A stretch of 64,000 nt of DNA from Nannobrachium achirus (GCA_963921795.1 OY997641.1:21891033-21955032); one strand, 5' to 3'. Shown: positions 32,630 through 46,145, counted from the stretch's first letter. Made by a program: numbers and translations. The notes: generated from the letters alone by a model not told the origin.

Positions 32630-32795
32630 TGCCTAAACCTAACCCTAATCCTAACCCTAACCTCAGTAAAACTATGCCTAAACCTAACCCTAATCCTAAC
32701 CCTAACCTCAGTAAAACTATGCCTAAACCTAACCCTAGTCCTGACCAACCTCAGTAAAACTATGCCTAAACCTAACCCTAATCCTAACCCCAACC
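32630..32795. repeat. Telomere-like CCCTAA minisatellite
   Basis: Three to four units of about 46-60 bases: CCTCAGTAAAACTATG followed by CCTAAACCTAACCCTAATCC-type sequence. The CCTCAGTAAAACTA phrase also flanks the telomere-like array at 61250-61370 and, reversed, 63625-63665. Confidence 0.8.
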
Positions 32796-33637
32796 GAAGG
32801 AGGCATGGCTTGCTCCACCTGCCCAAAAACAAGCGCTCCTGGTCTCAATCTTACTGAATCTAAAAAAAACTGTGACATATACAATTCGCCAAATTGAATA
32901 AAGTGATCTGTTGTGCACAGATTGGGGCTGGAATCACACAACCCATCACATCACAGCAGAGAGGACAACACGGGATCGCTCACCGTTCCCCTGCAGACAG
33001 GCAGCTTGCAGCAGCAGCAGTGGTGTAAAGTAACTAAAAGGTACATTTACTTGAGTACTGTTCTTGTAGGTATTTGTACTTGAGTTCAATTTCGAGTAAT
33101 TTCCTTCTACTCCACTACATTTCGGATCCTATTGTATTTTGCAGATATAAATGAGCCTATAATAAAACAAACATAAACCATACTTTTAACACTGATTAAG
33201 CAATATGCCATAAAACCATTGTCAGTCAGTCATAAGTCCAGTCCATAGTCTGTTAATCAATACAAGAACATTCATATACATGTAGTAATCATAAAAGAAT
33301 AAAGTATAATATAGAAATACAAAATAAAAAGACAGCAGCCTCAAATAAGCACATCATAGCATATAATGTCATATTTGCACTTGCTCATAGTTCATAGTAC
33401 GTATGGCACCAAGGCCAGAAAACTGAGTTTATGTGCGCGTGCGTGCGTGCGTGCGCGTGTGTGCGTGCGCTCTTGCGAGTCCAACAGGACTTTCACAGCC
33501 TTTGGATAGAAGCTGTTTGACAGCCTGTTAGTCCTGGCCTTAATGACATGAAACTTGACCAATCATGGAGATTGGCCCATTTATAGTCTGTTTGGCTGAA
33601 ATCTCATGTGAAGCTCACCAATCCACCATTCCTCATG

Positions 33638-33642
<5 letters not shown>

Positions 33643-33694
<52 letters not shown>
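33643..33694. repeat. (TA)n microsatellite
   Basis: Pure AT run; a (GT)n run follows at 33900-33977. Confidence 0.95.
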
Positions 33695-33703
<9 letters not shown>

Positions 33704-33917
33704 TTATGAGTATTACATTTCATCTTTTATTTTCACGTATCCTTATATAACATGAAATTTAACTTTTTGGTTTGACAGATATTCGTTTGGCTAAATCCAG
33801 GATACAAATAGTTAAATAGGGGGTTATCATATAGGGGTGTGAGGCCATATGTTATCCTGCAACTTTAATCATTGTGATGTACTGTATGTACTCTCTCTCT
33901 GTGTGTGTGTGTGTGTG

Positions 33918-33978
<61 letters not shown>

Positions 33979-34369
33979 GGTAAATGTGGTTTAACGGGAC
34001 AATTGGCCTGAATACACACCACACTAACAGGACATTTTGGATTAGCAGGACAGGACTGGTGTCCTGCTAATTCATGGACAATTCTGAAATAGCAGAAGTG
34101 TTTCTATTGGTCTAGAGAGCCCAAATCCACCTTTTTTTTTTGATGTCCTGTTAATACACATACACCCGACTTTTTTGTGTCTGAACAGCGCCCCCATAGG
34201 TTGTGTAATGCTACTGCATGTTCATACACAAGCTCATGAATATTCACACACAGTGTATGTTTTGAAGCACCTGATTGGCTGGGTGTCAGAGTCCTGTTAA
34301 TGCACATACATGTTTTTATGAACATTTCAATGACATAGCATTTTGGGTGAATAACGTTAGTCATAAACA

Positions 34370-35095
34370 CTCTTCAGGGGTCTGCCATTATAATAGCAAC
34401 ACCACAGGCCCCATGTGGCCCCCAGGGGCCCCTGGCTGCCATAAGCACACCGTTGCTCCGATCCACACTAAACTTGGCACACACACCGTTCAGGGGTCTG
34501 CCATTATAATAGCAACACCAAGGGCCCCATGTGGCCCCCAGGGGCCCCTGGCTGCCACAGGCACACCGTTGCTCTGATCCACACTAAACTTGATTGTACA
34601 AACACCGTTCTGGGGGTCTGCCATTATAATAGCAACACCACAGGCCCCACGTGGCCCCCAGGGGCCCCTGGCTGCCACAGGCATACCGTTGCTCCGATCC
34701 ACACTAAACTTGGCACAAACACAGTTCAGGGGTCTACCATTATAATAGCAACACAAGGGGCCCAATGTGGCCCCCGGGTGCCCCTGGCTGACACAGGCAC
34801 ACCGTTGCTCCGATCCGCACTAAACTTGATTGCACAAACACCGTTCAGGGGTCGGCCATTATAATAGCAACACAAGGGGCCCAATGTGGCCCCCAGGGGC
34901 CCCTGGCTGCCACAGGCATACCATTGCTCCGATCCACACTAAACTTGATTGAACAAACACCGTTCAGGGGTCGGCCATTATAATAGCAACACAAGGGGCC
35001 CAATGTGGCTCCCAGGGGCCCCTGGCTGCCACAGGCACACCGTTGCTCCAATCCACACTAAACTTGGCATAAACACTGTTCAGCGGTCTACCATG
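34370..35095. repeat. 116/120-bp minisatellite, six units
   Basis: The phrase CCATTATAATAGCAACAC recurs at about 34384, 34500, 34620, 34736, 34856 and 34976 (steps 116, 120, 116, 120, 120). The length difference comes from a four-base insertion (ATTGnACA versus GCACA). GC-rich core GGCCCCCAGGGGCCCCTGG. Collagen-like frames here are an artefact. Confidence 0.9.
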
Positions 35096-36149
35096 TTGGT
35101 GGTTTGCCACACCATGGGCCTGCAACATGATTTGCATAACATACAGACAATGTTTCTTAATTATACAAATTTAACCAGATATTGCAATTGTTGTATTGTT
35201 ATTTTGTGTAATAATTAATCAAAACGTCCCAAAAAATCACGTTTATATTAATGTCCATTTTCCAAGTTTGCCAACATTTTAGCTCACTCCAAGGAGGCTA
35301 TGCATATTTTACAAACCACTCATCCAATTGACTGTACATTTTGTGGTTCTTACATGTTTCTATTTTTTATTAATGAATTGCATTTGTTTTCTTAATGAAA
35401 ATCTTGGCCGGATTTAAAAGGCATTTTTAGAATCGGCCCCAGGCCTAAATGGATTAATGCAGTGGTTCTCAACCTTTTCAGGACACAACCCCCTAAATTA
35501 ATAATAATAGCAGATCTACATGCTCACGAGGATGTAGATTGGCTATTTTCACAATTTCTGCATAATATTTGTCAATTTGGCCAATGTTTAATTTAAACTG
35601 TCACTCTAGAGGTATTAGAAAGTACTTAAACTGTCACTTTAAAAATGTGTAGCTATACAAGTGATGACCATGGTAATCAAATGGCTATTCGCATAACAGG
35701 TTTACCAGGCAGGCAGTGAGTGGTGGGCTTGCACATACCCCCCTATTCATATGGATAGGCTACTTTAACACCTACTGTAGGTTTCCAGCGGTGACTGTAT
35801 GTGCATTGTGCGTGTCTCAGGCTACCTGGCTCCATTACAGTGATAGATGAGATTTGTTCAAAGCAAACTTTTAGTTAGCACGCACACATCTAAAGGCGCT
35901 CGTGCATGTGACGTCAATAAATGACCGTCCGCCCTGAAAAGAAAACCCCAAAGCACCACTGGTAGCAGCTCTGCACAGTCATGTATGCTGATCAGCGTAG
36001 CTCCTATATACAGTATCACATGACCACATCATGACCATGACATCATGTACAGTACATATGAGTTTAAGTTAACTCCGACATACAGGAGTAGGCAGGCACC
36101 CAGGCACCATTTTTACCCTTGGGTAAAAATGCTAATTAAGTTCAAGCCT

Positions 36150-37897
36150 ACAGATCATTTTGGTCACTTTATCATCTAATCAGGCTTTTATGAACACCCT
36201 GAACAGTTTTTAATATTTATATATTTGATGTAAATGTTATCTTTCCCCCCAGGCTCAGGGCCTCTCCACATACACACCCATTGTAACTTCAAACTTCATT
36301 AAAAACACACACTATTTTTTTCTGGTGACTCATTGCGACCGTCAGGGAGCAGTTACTATGAAAACCTCCACCGGCCGTCCGTCCGTCCGTCCGTCACACG
36401 TCACACGTCACACCTTTGCCCTGCTCATATCTCCGCATCAGTATGACATCACACCACATGTGTACACAAACCTTTGTGTACGTTGCTGTGGCAACAGTCT
36501 GTTGTTGCTGGTCTGTTAGTGTACGTTAGCAACCACCTTAGCAACCATGGTTTTACCCTAGCAACCAACTGTTTACCCTAGCAACCAACTGTTTACCATA
36601 GCAACCATGTTTTTTTACCCTAGCAACCAACTGTTTACCATAGCAACCAGATACGCAGAGCAGGGATCTCCATATATGGGCATAAACAGGTGACATCACA
36701 CTGATGTCAGATACTCAGAGCAGGGATTTCTCCATAATATATGGGCATAAAAGGGATTCTGTTAGGGATCTCCATATATGGGCATAAAAGGGATTCTGTT
36801 AGGGATCTCCATATATGGGCATACAAGGGATTCTGTTAGGGATCTCCATATATGGGCATAAAAGGGATTCTGTTAGGGATCTCCATATATGGGCATAAAA
36901 GGGATTCTGTTAGGGATCTCCATATATGGGCATAAAAGGGATTCTGTTAGGGATCTCCATATATGGGCATAAAAGGGATTCTGTTAGGGATCTCCATATA
37001 TGGGCATAAAAGGGATTCTGTTAGCTGTTAGTGATCTCCATATATGGGCATAAAAGGGATGCTGTTAGGGATCTCCATATATGGGCATAAAAGGGATTCT
37101 GTTAGGGATCTTCATATATGGGCATGAAAGGGATTCTGTTAGGGATCTCCATATATGGGCATAAAAGGGATTGTATCCCAGATGATGCCCTGTTAGGAGA
37201 TCCACACTAACAGAATCCATATATGGTCCTACCGACAGCTGCTATAAGCCAACCCTGGCGATAAGGTCTGAGTCGAAGAAATGCTTCTTTCCTGGCAAGA
37301 ATTGCCCCTTTATACTGTAGGGCTCGTTTGTGTATTGTATGACATCACGCCACATCATCGGCTGAGGACTGTGTGATGTCATCATATCTCCATATATGGA
37401 GACATAAGTTGCTCATGCCCAAATATGGGCTGGTGAGGTCAGACTTAGTGTGATGCGTAGGTTATCTCCATATATGGAGATTCAACTTCAATGAGTAACC
37501 ATGGCAAACTGTCAACTGCCCGTATGTCTTGATAATTGGTAAAACAAACGTTTGGCCTATTTGTGGAGATAAGCGACCAACGGTCGCTTATCTCCCGATT
37601 AGGGAGTCTTACTGGTACTACCCTCCTAATACGTGAGCAGGCCGTGTTTTCTCAATAACCCTTTTCATTTATTTTTAATAATTCTTTGGGAAAATTTGAA
37701 AAATTAAAATTATTACAAATAAATGAAAAATTGTATCGAAAAAGAACATGGCCTGCTCATGTATTAGGAGGGTAGTATGAGTCACCAGAAAAAAATATAA
37801 TGGAGTTTGAAGTTACAATGGGTGTGTGTGGGGAGAGGCCCTGAGCCTGGGGAGGCAGACCCATGCAAGGCAGAGTTTTTTTAAATGGAATATCCCT
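36150..37897. mobile_element. TTAA-family foldback interrupted by a Helitron-like insert
   Basis: The right part (37745-37897) ends TGGAATATCCCT/TTAA, as does the element at 56701-57052. The left arm (36247-36332, continuing 37616-37645) pairs with 37745-37860 once 36333-37615 is removed. The arm rejoins as GACTCA/TACTACC, matching the other arm. The left terminus itself is not found, so the element seems truncated. Confidence 0.6.
36333..37615 (+). mobile_element. Helitron-like nonautonomous element, complete copy
   Basis: 1283 bases from TTGCGACCGTCAGGGAGCAG to TTACTGG, inserted between A and T with no target-site duplication, shown by the intact second arm of the host foldback. A hairpin (GGAGATAAGCGACC and complement) ends 17 bases before the CTGG end, which fits the CTRR rule. 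The 5' end is TT instead of the usual TC. The body holds (GTCC)n, the GGTTGCTA minisatellite, a 37-bp CCATATATGG array (36750-37170), and TGACATCA repeats. Confidence 0.72.
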
Positions 37898-39423
37898 TTA
37901 AATCCCGATACTGATTCTAGAATTATTCCTCTACACAGTATTACACAGTATAGGCAAAATTCTTGTGTTACGAATTGTGTGTACATCTTGTAGATCAGTG
38001 ACTTCACTAGCCTTCAGATACAGTATATGACACCAAAGTAGCTTACTACAATTCTAAGGTCAAATTATTCTAAATAAGCTTGTGACCTTGACCTTTTATC
38101 ACTGAACTGTACTGTCTGTACTGTACTGTCTGTACTTTTACTGTACTGTAAAAACAGTGCAGTAAAAGTTTGTTTATCGGTGATGACACTGATTGACAAA
38201 TTGTAGCATTCCCTGTGGGATCATAAAGCACCAAATAGAGTGTCTTGTTTGGCTTGGAAGTACACAAGTTCCTTGAAGTACACAATAAAGAGGAGCTCAA
38301 GTGGGACACAACGCACGTGAGGATAAAGAATTTGCAACTATATTGCTTTTATCGCCTGAAGAGGTTCGGAGTCTAGGCTACTGCATCCTCAGGCTGGACT
38401 ACAATAGCTCCATTGAGAGTGTTCTGTCACACCTGGATTCGCCCACGAGAATTATTAAAGTTATATCACTGGATTGATCCAGACAGACAAACAGTCTTTT
38501 AATTATATAAAAGAAAATAATGTGTGAATTAAATCAAACAAGCCACCTGTCCTGTTCTCTGATTGGCTGTAGCACGTCTCTACTCTCAGTGCTGTCACAA
38601 CCCATGTTAGGCTTTTAGGTTATAGGACGGCAAAAGGATCATCTGGGCTAGCATGTTGCATTGTGAACCGGGCTTAAGAAATCTGTTATACAATCCGGGA
38701 TGAGGTGCGTGTGTGCGCGTGTGCGTGGGTGCATCCGGCAGTGGTAGGTCACGTCAGACAGTGGGTAGGTAGGAGTCTATGGCATCTCAGTGATGTCATG
38801 ATGACTCAGACATGCAACAAATCGGTCATATATCTGCACAAAAAGGGGTAAATTGCCCCCATTGATTACGGAAGGGTACTTTAGAAATCTGAAGATACCC
38901 TTACACTTAAACCTTATGCTGTATGTTTACTGTTCAGAGAGAAAGCAATGGTGCACAGTCATTTAGATAATCATCTGGGGACCCCCTCCCCAAAATAATT
39001 CCCTGACCCAGAGGTTGAGAACCACTGCTTTAACTAACCAGAACAAAAAAATAAGCCATGTGCATAGATTACACAGATTATGAGTTCCATTTGGTTCCAT
39101 TTGTATATAGTCACTAGTAAGACTACCCTAAGCATAAAGTAACACGTAGGATTTACTTTCACACATATTCACAGTATTTAAAGCCTTGCCTTGTACAGAC
39201 TGCATACAAACAAACCAACTGACTGTGGGGGGAGGGGCAGCTTCTCACTCACACAGTTTTGAGTGAGTGCAGTGAGGGAGATGGGGGATGGGGGATGGGC
39301 AGGCAGCACAGGTGAATTTGATCAGTGGCTGATTGCATTGCAAGCTAGTAATCAGCAAGTGGGCTACAGTGGAAAGAATGAGGGTGGAGGAGAGCTTAAC
39401 TCAAATTGGTTAACAATCGGCAG

Positions 39424-39449
39424 ACAAACAGGCAGGCAGGCAGGCAGGC

Positions 39450-39501
<52 letters not shown>
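39424..39501. repeat. (GGCA)n/(CAGA)n microsatellite
   Basis: GGCAGGCA units followed by about 15 CAGA units. Confidence 0.95.
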
Positions 39502-39503
<2 letters not shown>

Positions 39504-40060
39504 TGTTAATTTAACCTTGCATCATGAGACTTAGTGTTCATTTGGTTCCATTTGTACTGTCAGAGCAGTGTAGATGTTGTTGACTAAAACTATGACGAAA
39601 AGTATTTGTCGATTGCATTTCTTTCACTGACAAAAACTAAATAAAAACTAAGCTGTGATGACTAAAACTAAGACTAATTATATTGACAATTTCGTCAACA
39701 AAATCAAAACTAGACTAAAACGTTAGGGAGGGACTAGTGGAGTAGAGAGTCATTTTATGTTTGGTTGTTCTCAAGTGTTGCGTGCTGAAAATAGCAGATC
39801 TACAAGCTCACAACGTGTCGCAACCAAGTGTAAAATCACTCATTACGATGCCATCAAGGCCTGCCAAAATACATTTTAGTTGACTAAATGAACTGTAGAT
39901 TTAGTCGCCTAAAAATGTTTGATATTTAGTCGACTAAAATTAGACTAAAACTAAAACTCTTCAGGTCACTAAATTATGACTAAAATTAAATGACATTTTA
40001 TTCAAAACTAAATCAAAATTTGTTGTCAAAAACAACAGTGTCAGAGTCCCTGGGCCTGAA

Positions 40061-40111
40061 CAGTGGTTCTCAAAGTGGATTCCAACCTGGAATTCACTTT
40101 GAGAACCACTG
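40061..40111. repeat. 51-bp minimal hAT-like palindrome
   Basis: CAGTGGTTCTCAAAGTGGAT and its complement flank a centre of a few bases. It has only the two ends of a hAT MITE. No clear 8-bp duplication. Confidence 0.6.
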
Positions 40112-40624
40112 TGTGAACAGAATATGAACATTTTTACATAACAGCATGGTAGCAATATCAGAATAATGATAGTTGACAAAGTAACCATCTTGGTGGTGCC
40201 GGTGGTGATAACATTAATATCCAAAGAAAACATTTGCCTTGTCATGGCATGTTCGGGGACATCATGAGCATTTAGCAATACAAAAGATTTGCATTCATTC
40301 AACCTTTATTTAATTTCTCGAAAAGATCAATTGAGGGAGATCCTCATTTACTACTTTATTGAAAATAGATGTTTTGATTTATGTAAATGTGGGGGTTTCT
40401 GGACTAACGCTGGTATTAAACATAATTCTGGAAAAAGTAGCCTATTTATACATTTGCAGGCAACTGAATAATGGGGATGCAGTAACGCACTGTAGCTTAT
40501 GAGATACTGCAAATCAATTATCAAATTATAATTGCCATAATTATTCCTTGCAGCTACAAAAATGATGTCATACAACATGTAACTCAACATTAAAGTAGGG
40601 CTGGGTGATAAATCTCAGACCTGA

Positions 40625-40775
40625 CTTTCTTTTTTTTTAAGATTAGTTTTTTGGGCTTTTTATGCCTTTATTTGTTAGGATAGTAGACAGACAGGAAATG
40701 GGGAGAGAGATGGGGAATGACATGTGGCAAAGGTCGTCCGGATCGGGAATCGAACCGGCGACCTGCATACCTAGA
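40625..40775. repeat. SINE-like dispersed repeat
   Basis: TTTTGGGCTTTTTATGCCTT, AGACAGACAGGAAATGGGGA and ATCGAACCGGCGACCTGCA follow in the order of a common fish tRNA-like short repeat. A partial relative is at 5525-5600. Confidence 0.5.
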
Positions 40776-41093
40776 CTTGTGGATCTGCTATATTTTAAAG
40801 ATTCACTTAATTTTTCTTCCTGTGCATTTACCCGCTGGAAAAAACAATGTCATTGCTTAATTGCAGTGCACTTAAAACTGACCCAAAAACAACAAATGTA
40901 TCGATAATTTATACCTACAATCGACAGGCTGCAGTCTAAGGCAGATTTTGGTTTCGGAAAATGATTTGAAAAATGCTCCCTTCAAATGTTCTGGGTAGCT
41001 ATAATCACTGTAGCAGGTCCCCCAGCAGCAACGTTTCACCATGGCCGTAATAATGTAATATAAATGTTTTTGATATTAATTTGCCTATATACC

Positions 41094-41118
41094 AGTAAGA
41101 CTCCCTAATCGGGTCACA
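41094..41118 (-). mobile_element. Helitron-like 3' terminus, truncated
   Basis: The minus strand reads CCCGATTAGGGAGTCTTACTGG, followed by T. The hairpin is missing. A second terminus with half the hairpin is at 42293-42335. Confidence 0.55.
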
Positions 41119-42292
41119 TTTATGATCGGCTACTTTTGACTATTTTCCCATATTTTTTTCCCAGGGGGTCCGTGGGGAGCCCTGGCGGTGGCTGGGCCCC
41201 TGGGTACCCCCTGGGTGCTGGCCCCGTCTCTCCCGGTCGATGGGGGGCCAATGTACGGGCTTTTTAGCGTGTTATGGGAGCCAACTTTGGGTGGAAGTGT
41301 TTTGCTACGCTGTCGTCCAATCCTCACAGTTAGGGAGAGGGCTTTGCGACAGATCAATCATGCAGTAATCATGCAGATCTACAAGCTCGCAGCACGAAGC
41401 ATTGTGAGCTTGTAGATCGTCTATTTTTTGGCAAAGAGATTTGGTAGAGAGTGAAAAACGACTGTATCAAGTACATATATTATGTACCTTTTACCAATTA
41501 TAGAGGGTTTAAATAGTACTGGATATGCAGCTCGGCAAATAAAAGGTGAATTGATCCCAGTGTATGACAGAGGATGCTATCACGATAAATTAAATCTCCA
41601 CAATATGATTATTGTGAGTGTTTTTTATCACGATAAACGATAATATCGTATATTGTCCCATCCCTACGGTCTGAGGTGCTTTGGCGGTCTTCCCCGAATT
41701 TTGTCTGATTACAGCGGGGCAGGGCTACATTCCTGTGTCCTACAAAAAATAAATGTTGAACCTTGTTCATGATTGGTGTGTTTTTCAGCTATAGTTTTTG
41801 GTCTTATAACCCTTCCAGTAAATCTCTTATGAAAATCTCTAAAGAAGTCAAGAATAACAGACGAGCTGTAAAGTTAACTTCACAAAGCTTAAGTCTATTG
41901 ACCCCTCAGTCATGACATTTTCAATGTCCCCCTTCGACCAAGATGGATGAAAATGCTAGTTTGTTCACTGCAGAACTTTATTAACAGTAGCTCAACATTG
42001 AAGATGTTGAAATCACATCTCTCAGCCTGTTCTCAGGCCTGCTAAGTCACACACAGTAGTCATATTGCATTGAATTGTAGTTTACCATCTCAGTGGCACC
42101 AACAACACTTAGTTAGTGAGCTTTGTATCGATGTCATTCCAGTCCTGCATGTTTACTGGCTTATATTCCACTTGTATGGTTGATCCTGAGGGCAAGTCAG
42201 GTGTTGAAACAGTAACACACCACTGTAGGCAAGAGACATTGACCGAAGTGCTGTACATGGTGCATAAATGACAAACAGGCCTACCAGTAAGA

Positions 42293-42560
42293 CTCCCTAA
42301 TCGGGAGATAAGCGACCGTCAGGTCACTGTATACACAAAGACGGATGTAACTGGCATTGGTTCCTAGTTGTGTGGACAATGTATAGTTTTGGTTGGCTCA
42401 GAGAATGTGGGGTGTACCGATTTTTGTGATTTTAGGGCAAAATTTGTAGGAGCAGTGTCAAAAAATGTGTTTGAAAAAATCGGCCTGATGGGGGCGCTAT
42501 ATGGGACAGATCCATGTTGATGACATGAGTGTAGACATACTGTGTAGCGATTTGCGCAGG
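42293..42560. mobile_element. Helitron-like fragments
   Basis: CCAGTAAGACTCCCTAATCG and GGAGATAAGCGACCGTCAGG start the block; 42420-42560 matches the body of the 27590-27922 fragment. The two pieces are joined by unrelated sequence. Confidence 0.5.
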
Positions 42561-42998
42561 AAAATTAAGGAACATTAAAAGCCAGCGAAAAAACAAATGT
42601 GTCTTAGGAAGAGATTTAAAAACATCAATAGAATGCCTTGTTTGTGTTTAGCTATGTCACATTTAATCACATTTGACCCTTAAATACCCTGCAGTGACAT
42701 ATTTTCATGTGTTTAATTGCAGCTGTCCTGTTAATGTAGTTAGTCCTGTTAATTCACATGGGCGGAGCTTAGAACCTAATTATCTAATGTCCTCCTAATG
42801 TAGGATTTTGTCAGATTGTTAAAACTTGAGTTGTGTTGAGTTTATTCAACTTTTGAAGTGAAATATGTGTTCTATGGCTCAAAATAGATTTTTTGACATG
42901 CTCCACATATTAGTAAAGCAAGTGGAAAGTGGTGTCCTGCTAATGTTGTAAACCGCAGGTTTGAGCTAAAGGGTCCTGCTAAACCACATCTACCAGTA

Positions 42999-43104
<106 letters not shown>

Positions 43105-43699
43105 TGCATTTTTTATTTTGGTGTCTTGTCAAAAAGACCCATCCCTTACGGGATTATAAGACTCCAAACATGAATAAACAATACCACATTCCATTATTGG
43201 AAAATGCACACAGTGCACAACAATAATATAAAGAAAAGAAATGCCAAAACAAAATAAATATACCTACTGTATATGTTTTCTTTGTCCGTTTGTCCCATGC
43301 TTTCTCTAAATATTCTGACAAATATCTTGTGTTCAAAAATGATAAGTGCTACGATAAGTGCACAACTTGGTTTGAAAAAGGCTACAATGAATATATGCCT
43401 GTCAACATTTCTAAACATATCATAGCTTTATTGTTCCACTGCATTTCTATGCATAATTGCTACAATGAGAGGGAGTTGTCTTTTTTGAGCGGTGGTCACA
43501 CCGTCTCCATAGCGTGGCCGTGTGTGTAGGTATGTATGTTTGTTTGTATGTATGTATGTATGTATGTATGTGGGTGGGTGGGTCTGTATGTAGCCTCAAG
43601 CCTGTGGTGTAGTACCTTTTCTGACCACACATGTTAAGGGAGGGGCGCTGTTGTTCAGGCCAGACCAGAACAGGCAAGGCACACTCACACTCACACACA

Positions 43700-43744
<45 letters not shown>

Positions 43745-44569
43745 GCGCACAGACTCCACCGCTCAGTTCACACGGGTGTGATTTTTCTATATAAGGTCAT
43801 TATTGAAGCCCCCTAAAAAAAAAAAAAAAGTGTAACTGACTTTTTCCAGAATGCTTCGTTTTGATTATATACATTTTTTTTAAAGTAAGGTAACTAGTTA
43901 CTTTTATAATTTAGTAACTAGTAACGTAACAAGTTACCTTTTCAGAGCAGTAACTAGTAAAGTAATAAGTTACTTTTTTAAAGTAACTTGCCCAACACTG
44001 CTTGTGAACTATACATCCGACAGAAACCATTCACCCCATTTTATGTTTGTCTTTGCAAGATGAATTGATTGATATGAAGATTTGCCATGGTTCCATCATG
44101 TTTAGTGCATTAAAATCCAAATAAACATAAAAAGTTAAAATTCGCCTAAAATGGATCACAACAACTCCTCCCCCTTGCACCCTATTGATATATTTTTTCT
44201 AACATTTGCATTTTTACAATCTTCAAGATGTGTAGTAAACAAATGTTGATGTTCCCCCCTTGAAATATTGACACATGTATGTTTATTCTGGCATATTGTT
44301 TGCTATAGTGAATTTTCGCAAATGCAAAAAATCAACATAAGCCAAGGTCTTAACTATACATTATTCTGAGACAAATGTCCTATTTGTCTGTTTCATATTG
44401 GCATGAGGCATTGAGGGAGATGGCTAGTGACATAATATGTACATTTATGGATCATCAATACTCAAATAAATGCCAAAATGCAGACAATTCAATAGGCGGA
44501 ATGGGGCCAGAGGACGTTTATTTTTATTTTATTTTATTCAAATTGTTAATACTAGAGCTTCTAGTCGAC

Positions 44570-45410
44570 AACCTGGCCAACTCGGGTACGATGTAAATAG
44601 GGAATGAATGCCCCACCCTTTAATGCAAACCCCATTATACCTGTTGTCATACAACCTGTTTTGACCATCTGTTTGCCTGTGTCCATTTATGCCCATATAT
44701 GGAGATATCTGTCTGTCTGCGTCCATGTTATGCCCATATATGGAGATCTCTGTATCTGTCTGTCTGTGTCCCTTTTATGCCCATATATTGGCCCACGGGT
44801 GGCCAATCGTCTAGTCGGGGACCAGCCTACTCGGGAACCCTTTAACGCAAACCCCATTTATCTGTTTGCCTGTGTCCATTTATGCCCATATATGGAGATA
44901 TATTTCCCTCTGCGTCCATTTTATGCCCATATATGGACATCTCTGTATCTGTCTGTCTTCATCTTGAGCAGTATACGCAGCCTGCTTGCTTTTCCACCCG
45001 TGGGGACTGATGCCCCTCGGGTTGTTAGGCAATACCCATCATACCCGTTGTTCGGTTACATCATACTGATGACATTCAATATGTAACCATGGAATGTTTT
45101 TTGACTCATGTGGCATACGTGATGTCAGAGTCTTTTATGAAGTGATGTCACAATGAGTCAGCGCTTGCGCCGGTTTCCTCCGAACCAGCCTGATGTCAAC
45201 AATCAGCTCCGCATAAGGTGATTCCGAACGTTTCGCACAGGTTCTGGAAAACCGTGCATCGTGTCAGGTCGAGGCTGGACACGGCACTCAGCGCCGCGGC
45301 AGGGAACGCACGTGCCGAATCTGAAGCCGGTAGGACAAATGGTTCTCGAGATACGCGGATTACATCTACGCATACATACTCACAGAGATTTCTCGCATTT
45401 ATAGTAAGAT
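44570..45410. repeat. CCATATATGG-containing repeat, inverted partner of 46890-47155
   Basis: TTTATGCCCATATATGGAGA recurs several times among CTGTCTGTCTG units. The segment TTTGCCTGTGTCCATTTATG and flanks appear in reverse at 46985-47060. A long open frame (44604-45086) follows the repeat and is not a gene. Confidence 0.6.
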
Positions 45411-45889
45411 GAATAATTTAGGTGCTTTAGAGACAGGTTTTAATTTTGCCTACAGTCTTGGACATCTGCAAACAATTTCAAATATACATGACGTCTTAAT
45501 TAAATAATATGGATAGACAAATTTCCCTATTTGGTATTATTTTGGCATGACCTGTCATGCCAAAATACCATTTCATGCCAAGATTTGATTCTAGACAACC
45601 TCAGGTTTCCAATGGAACCAACCTTGTCATGCTACCTTGTCAGGCAGGGGGGGGGATGCCTAATGAATAATGATTCAAAGATAGACAACATTTTGGCAAG
45701 GGATAAACGGCCATAACCAATTTCCAAATGGACTCTTGAGCTTTCACCTCGATATATGTGAATGGAAATGCGTGAAAGGCTCCCCTGTACATGCAGACAT
45801 GCCAAATTTAGGACAATCTCATGCAGTTCGCAACTGGTAAAGAAAACAACCCTAGCCCAGCCCTACCCTCCCCTGCCCATTCTTTGTTA

Positions 45890-46145
45890 CTGTTTGTTTA
45901 GACTTACTGTTTTCTTTTTTTGGTTCTTTCATTTTATTTCATTTACATATCTACTGCATAGTACTGTGTTCTATTCGTCTGTCATTCAATGTTATATGAG
46001 ATACTTTAATGGTTTCCTGTGGAAATAAGCTTAGTCTTTTCTAGGATCTCCTTTTAGTAGACCTTGTACCAGTGAACTGTACCGTCATGAAACTGTACCT
46101 TTTCCTATGCAAACTTCTTATAAAGTCTTCAATCAATCAATCAAA
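45890..46145 (+). mobile_element. LINE 3' end with (CAAT)n tail
   Basis: Same family as 30830-31070, ending TCTTCAATCAATCAATCAA. Confidence 0.65.

Larger units (their letters stand above)
35460..39027. mobile_element. Possible hAT-type element ends enclosing nested inserts
   Basis: CAGTGGTTCTCAACCTTTTC at 35460 and GAGGTTGAGAACCACTG ending at 39027 are matching inverted ends. Flanks do not show a matching 8-bp duplication. Between them lie the palindrome 35507-35550 and the foldback with its Helitron-like insert. No transposase frame. Confidence 0.4.

Noticed and set aside
34275-35051. Frames resembling collagen (GPxGP patterns)
   Set aside because: Produced by the GC-rich 116/120 bp minisatellite.
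35460-39027. Calling 35460-39027 a complete hAT transposon
   Set aside because: The inverted ends match, but flanking bases do not give an 8-bp duplication and there is no transposase; kept only as a low-confidence feature.
44604-45086. 160-codon plus-strand frame
   Set aside because: Composed of repeated YAHIW/ICPY phrases from the CCATATATGG repeat; no domain, no paralogue with coding conservation.
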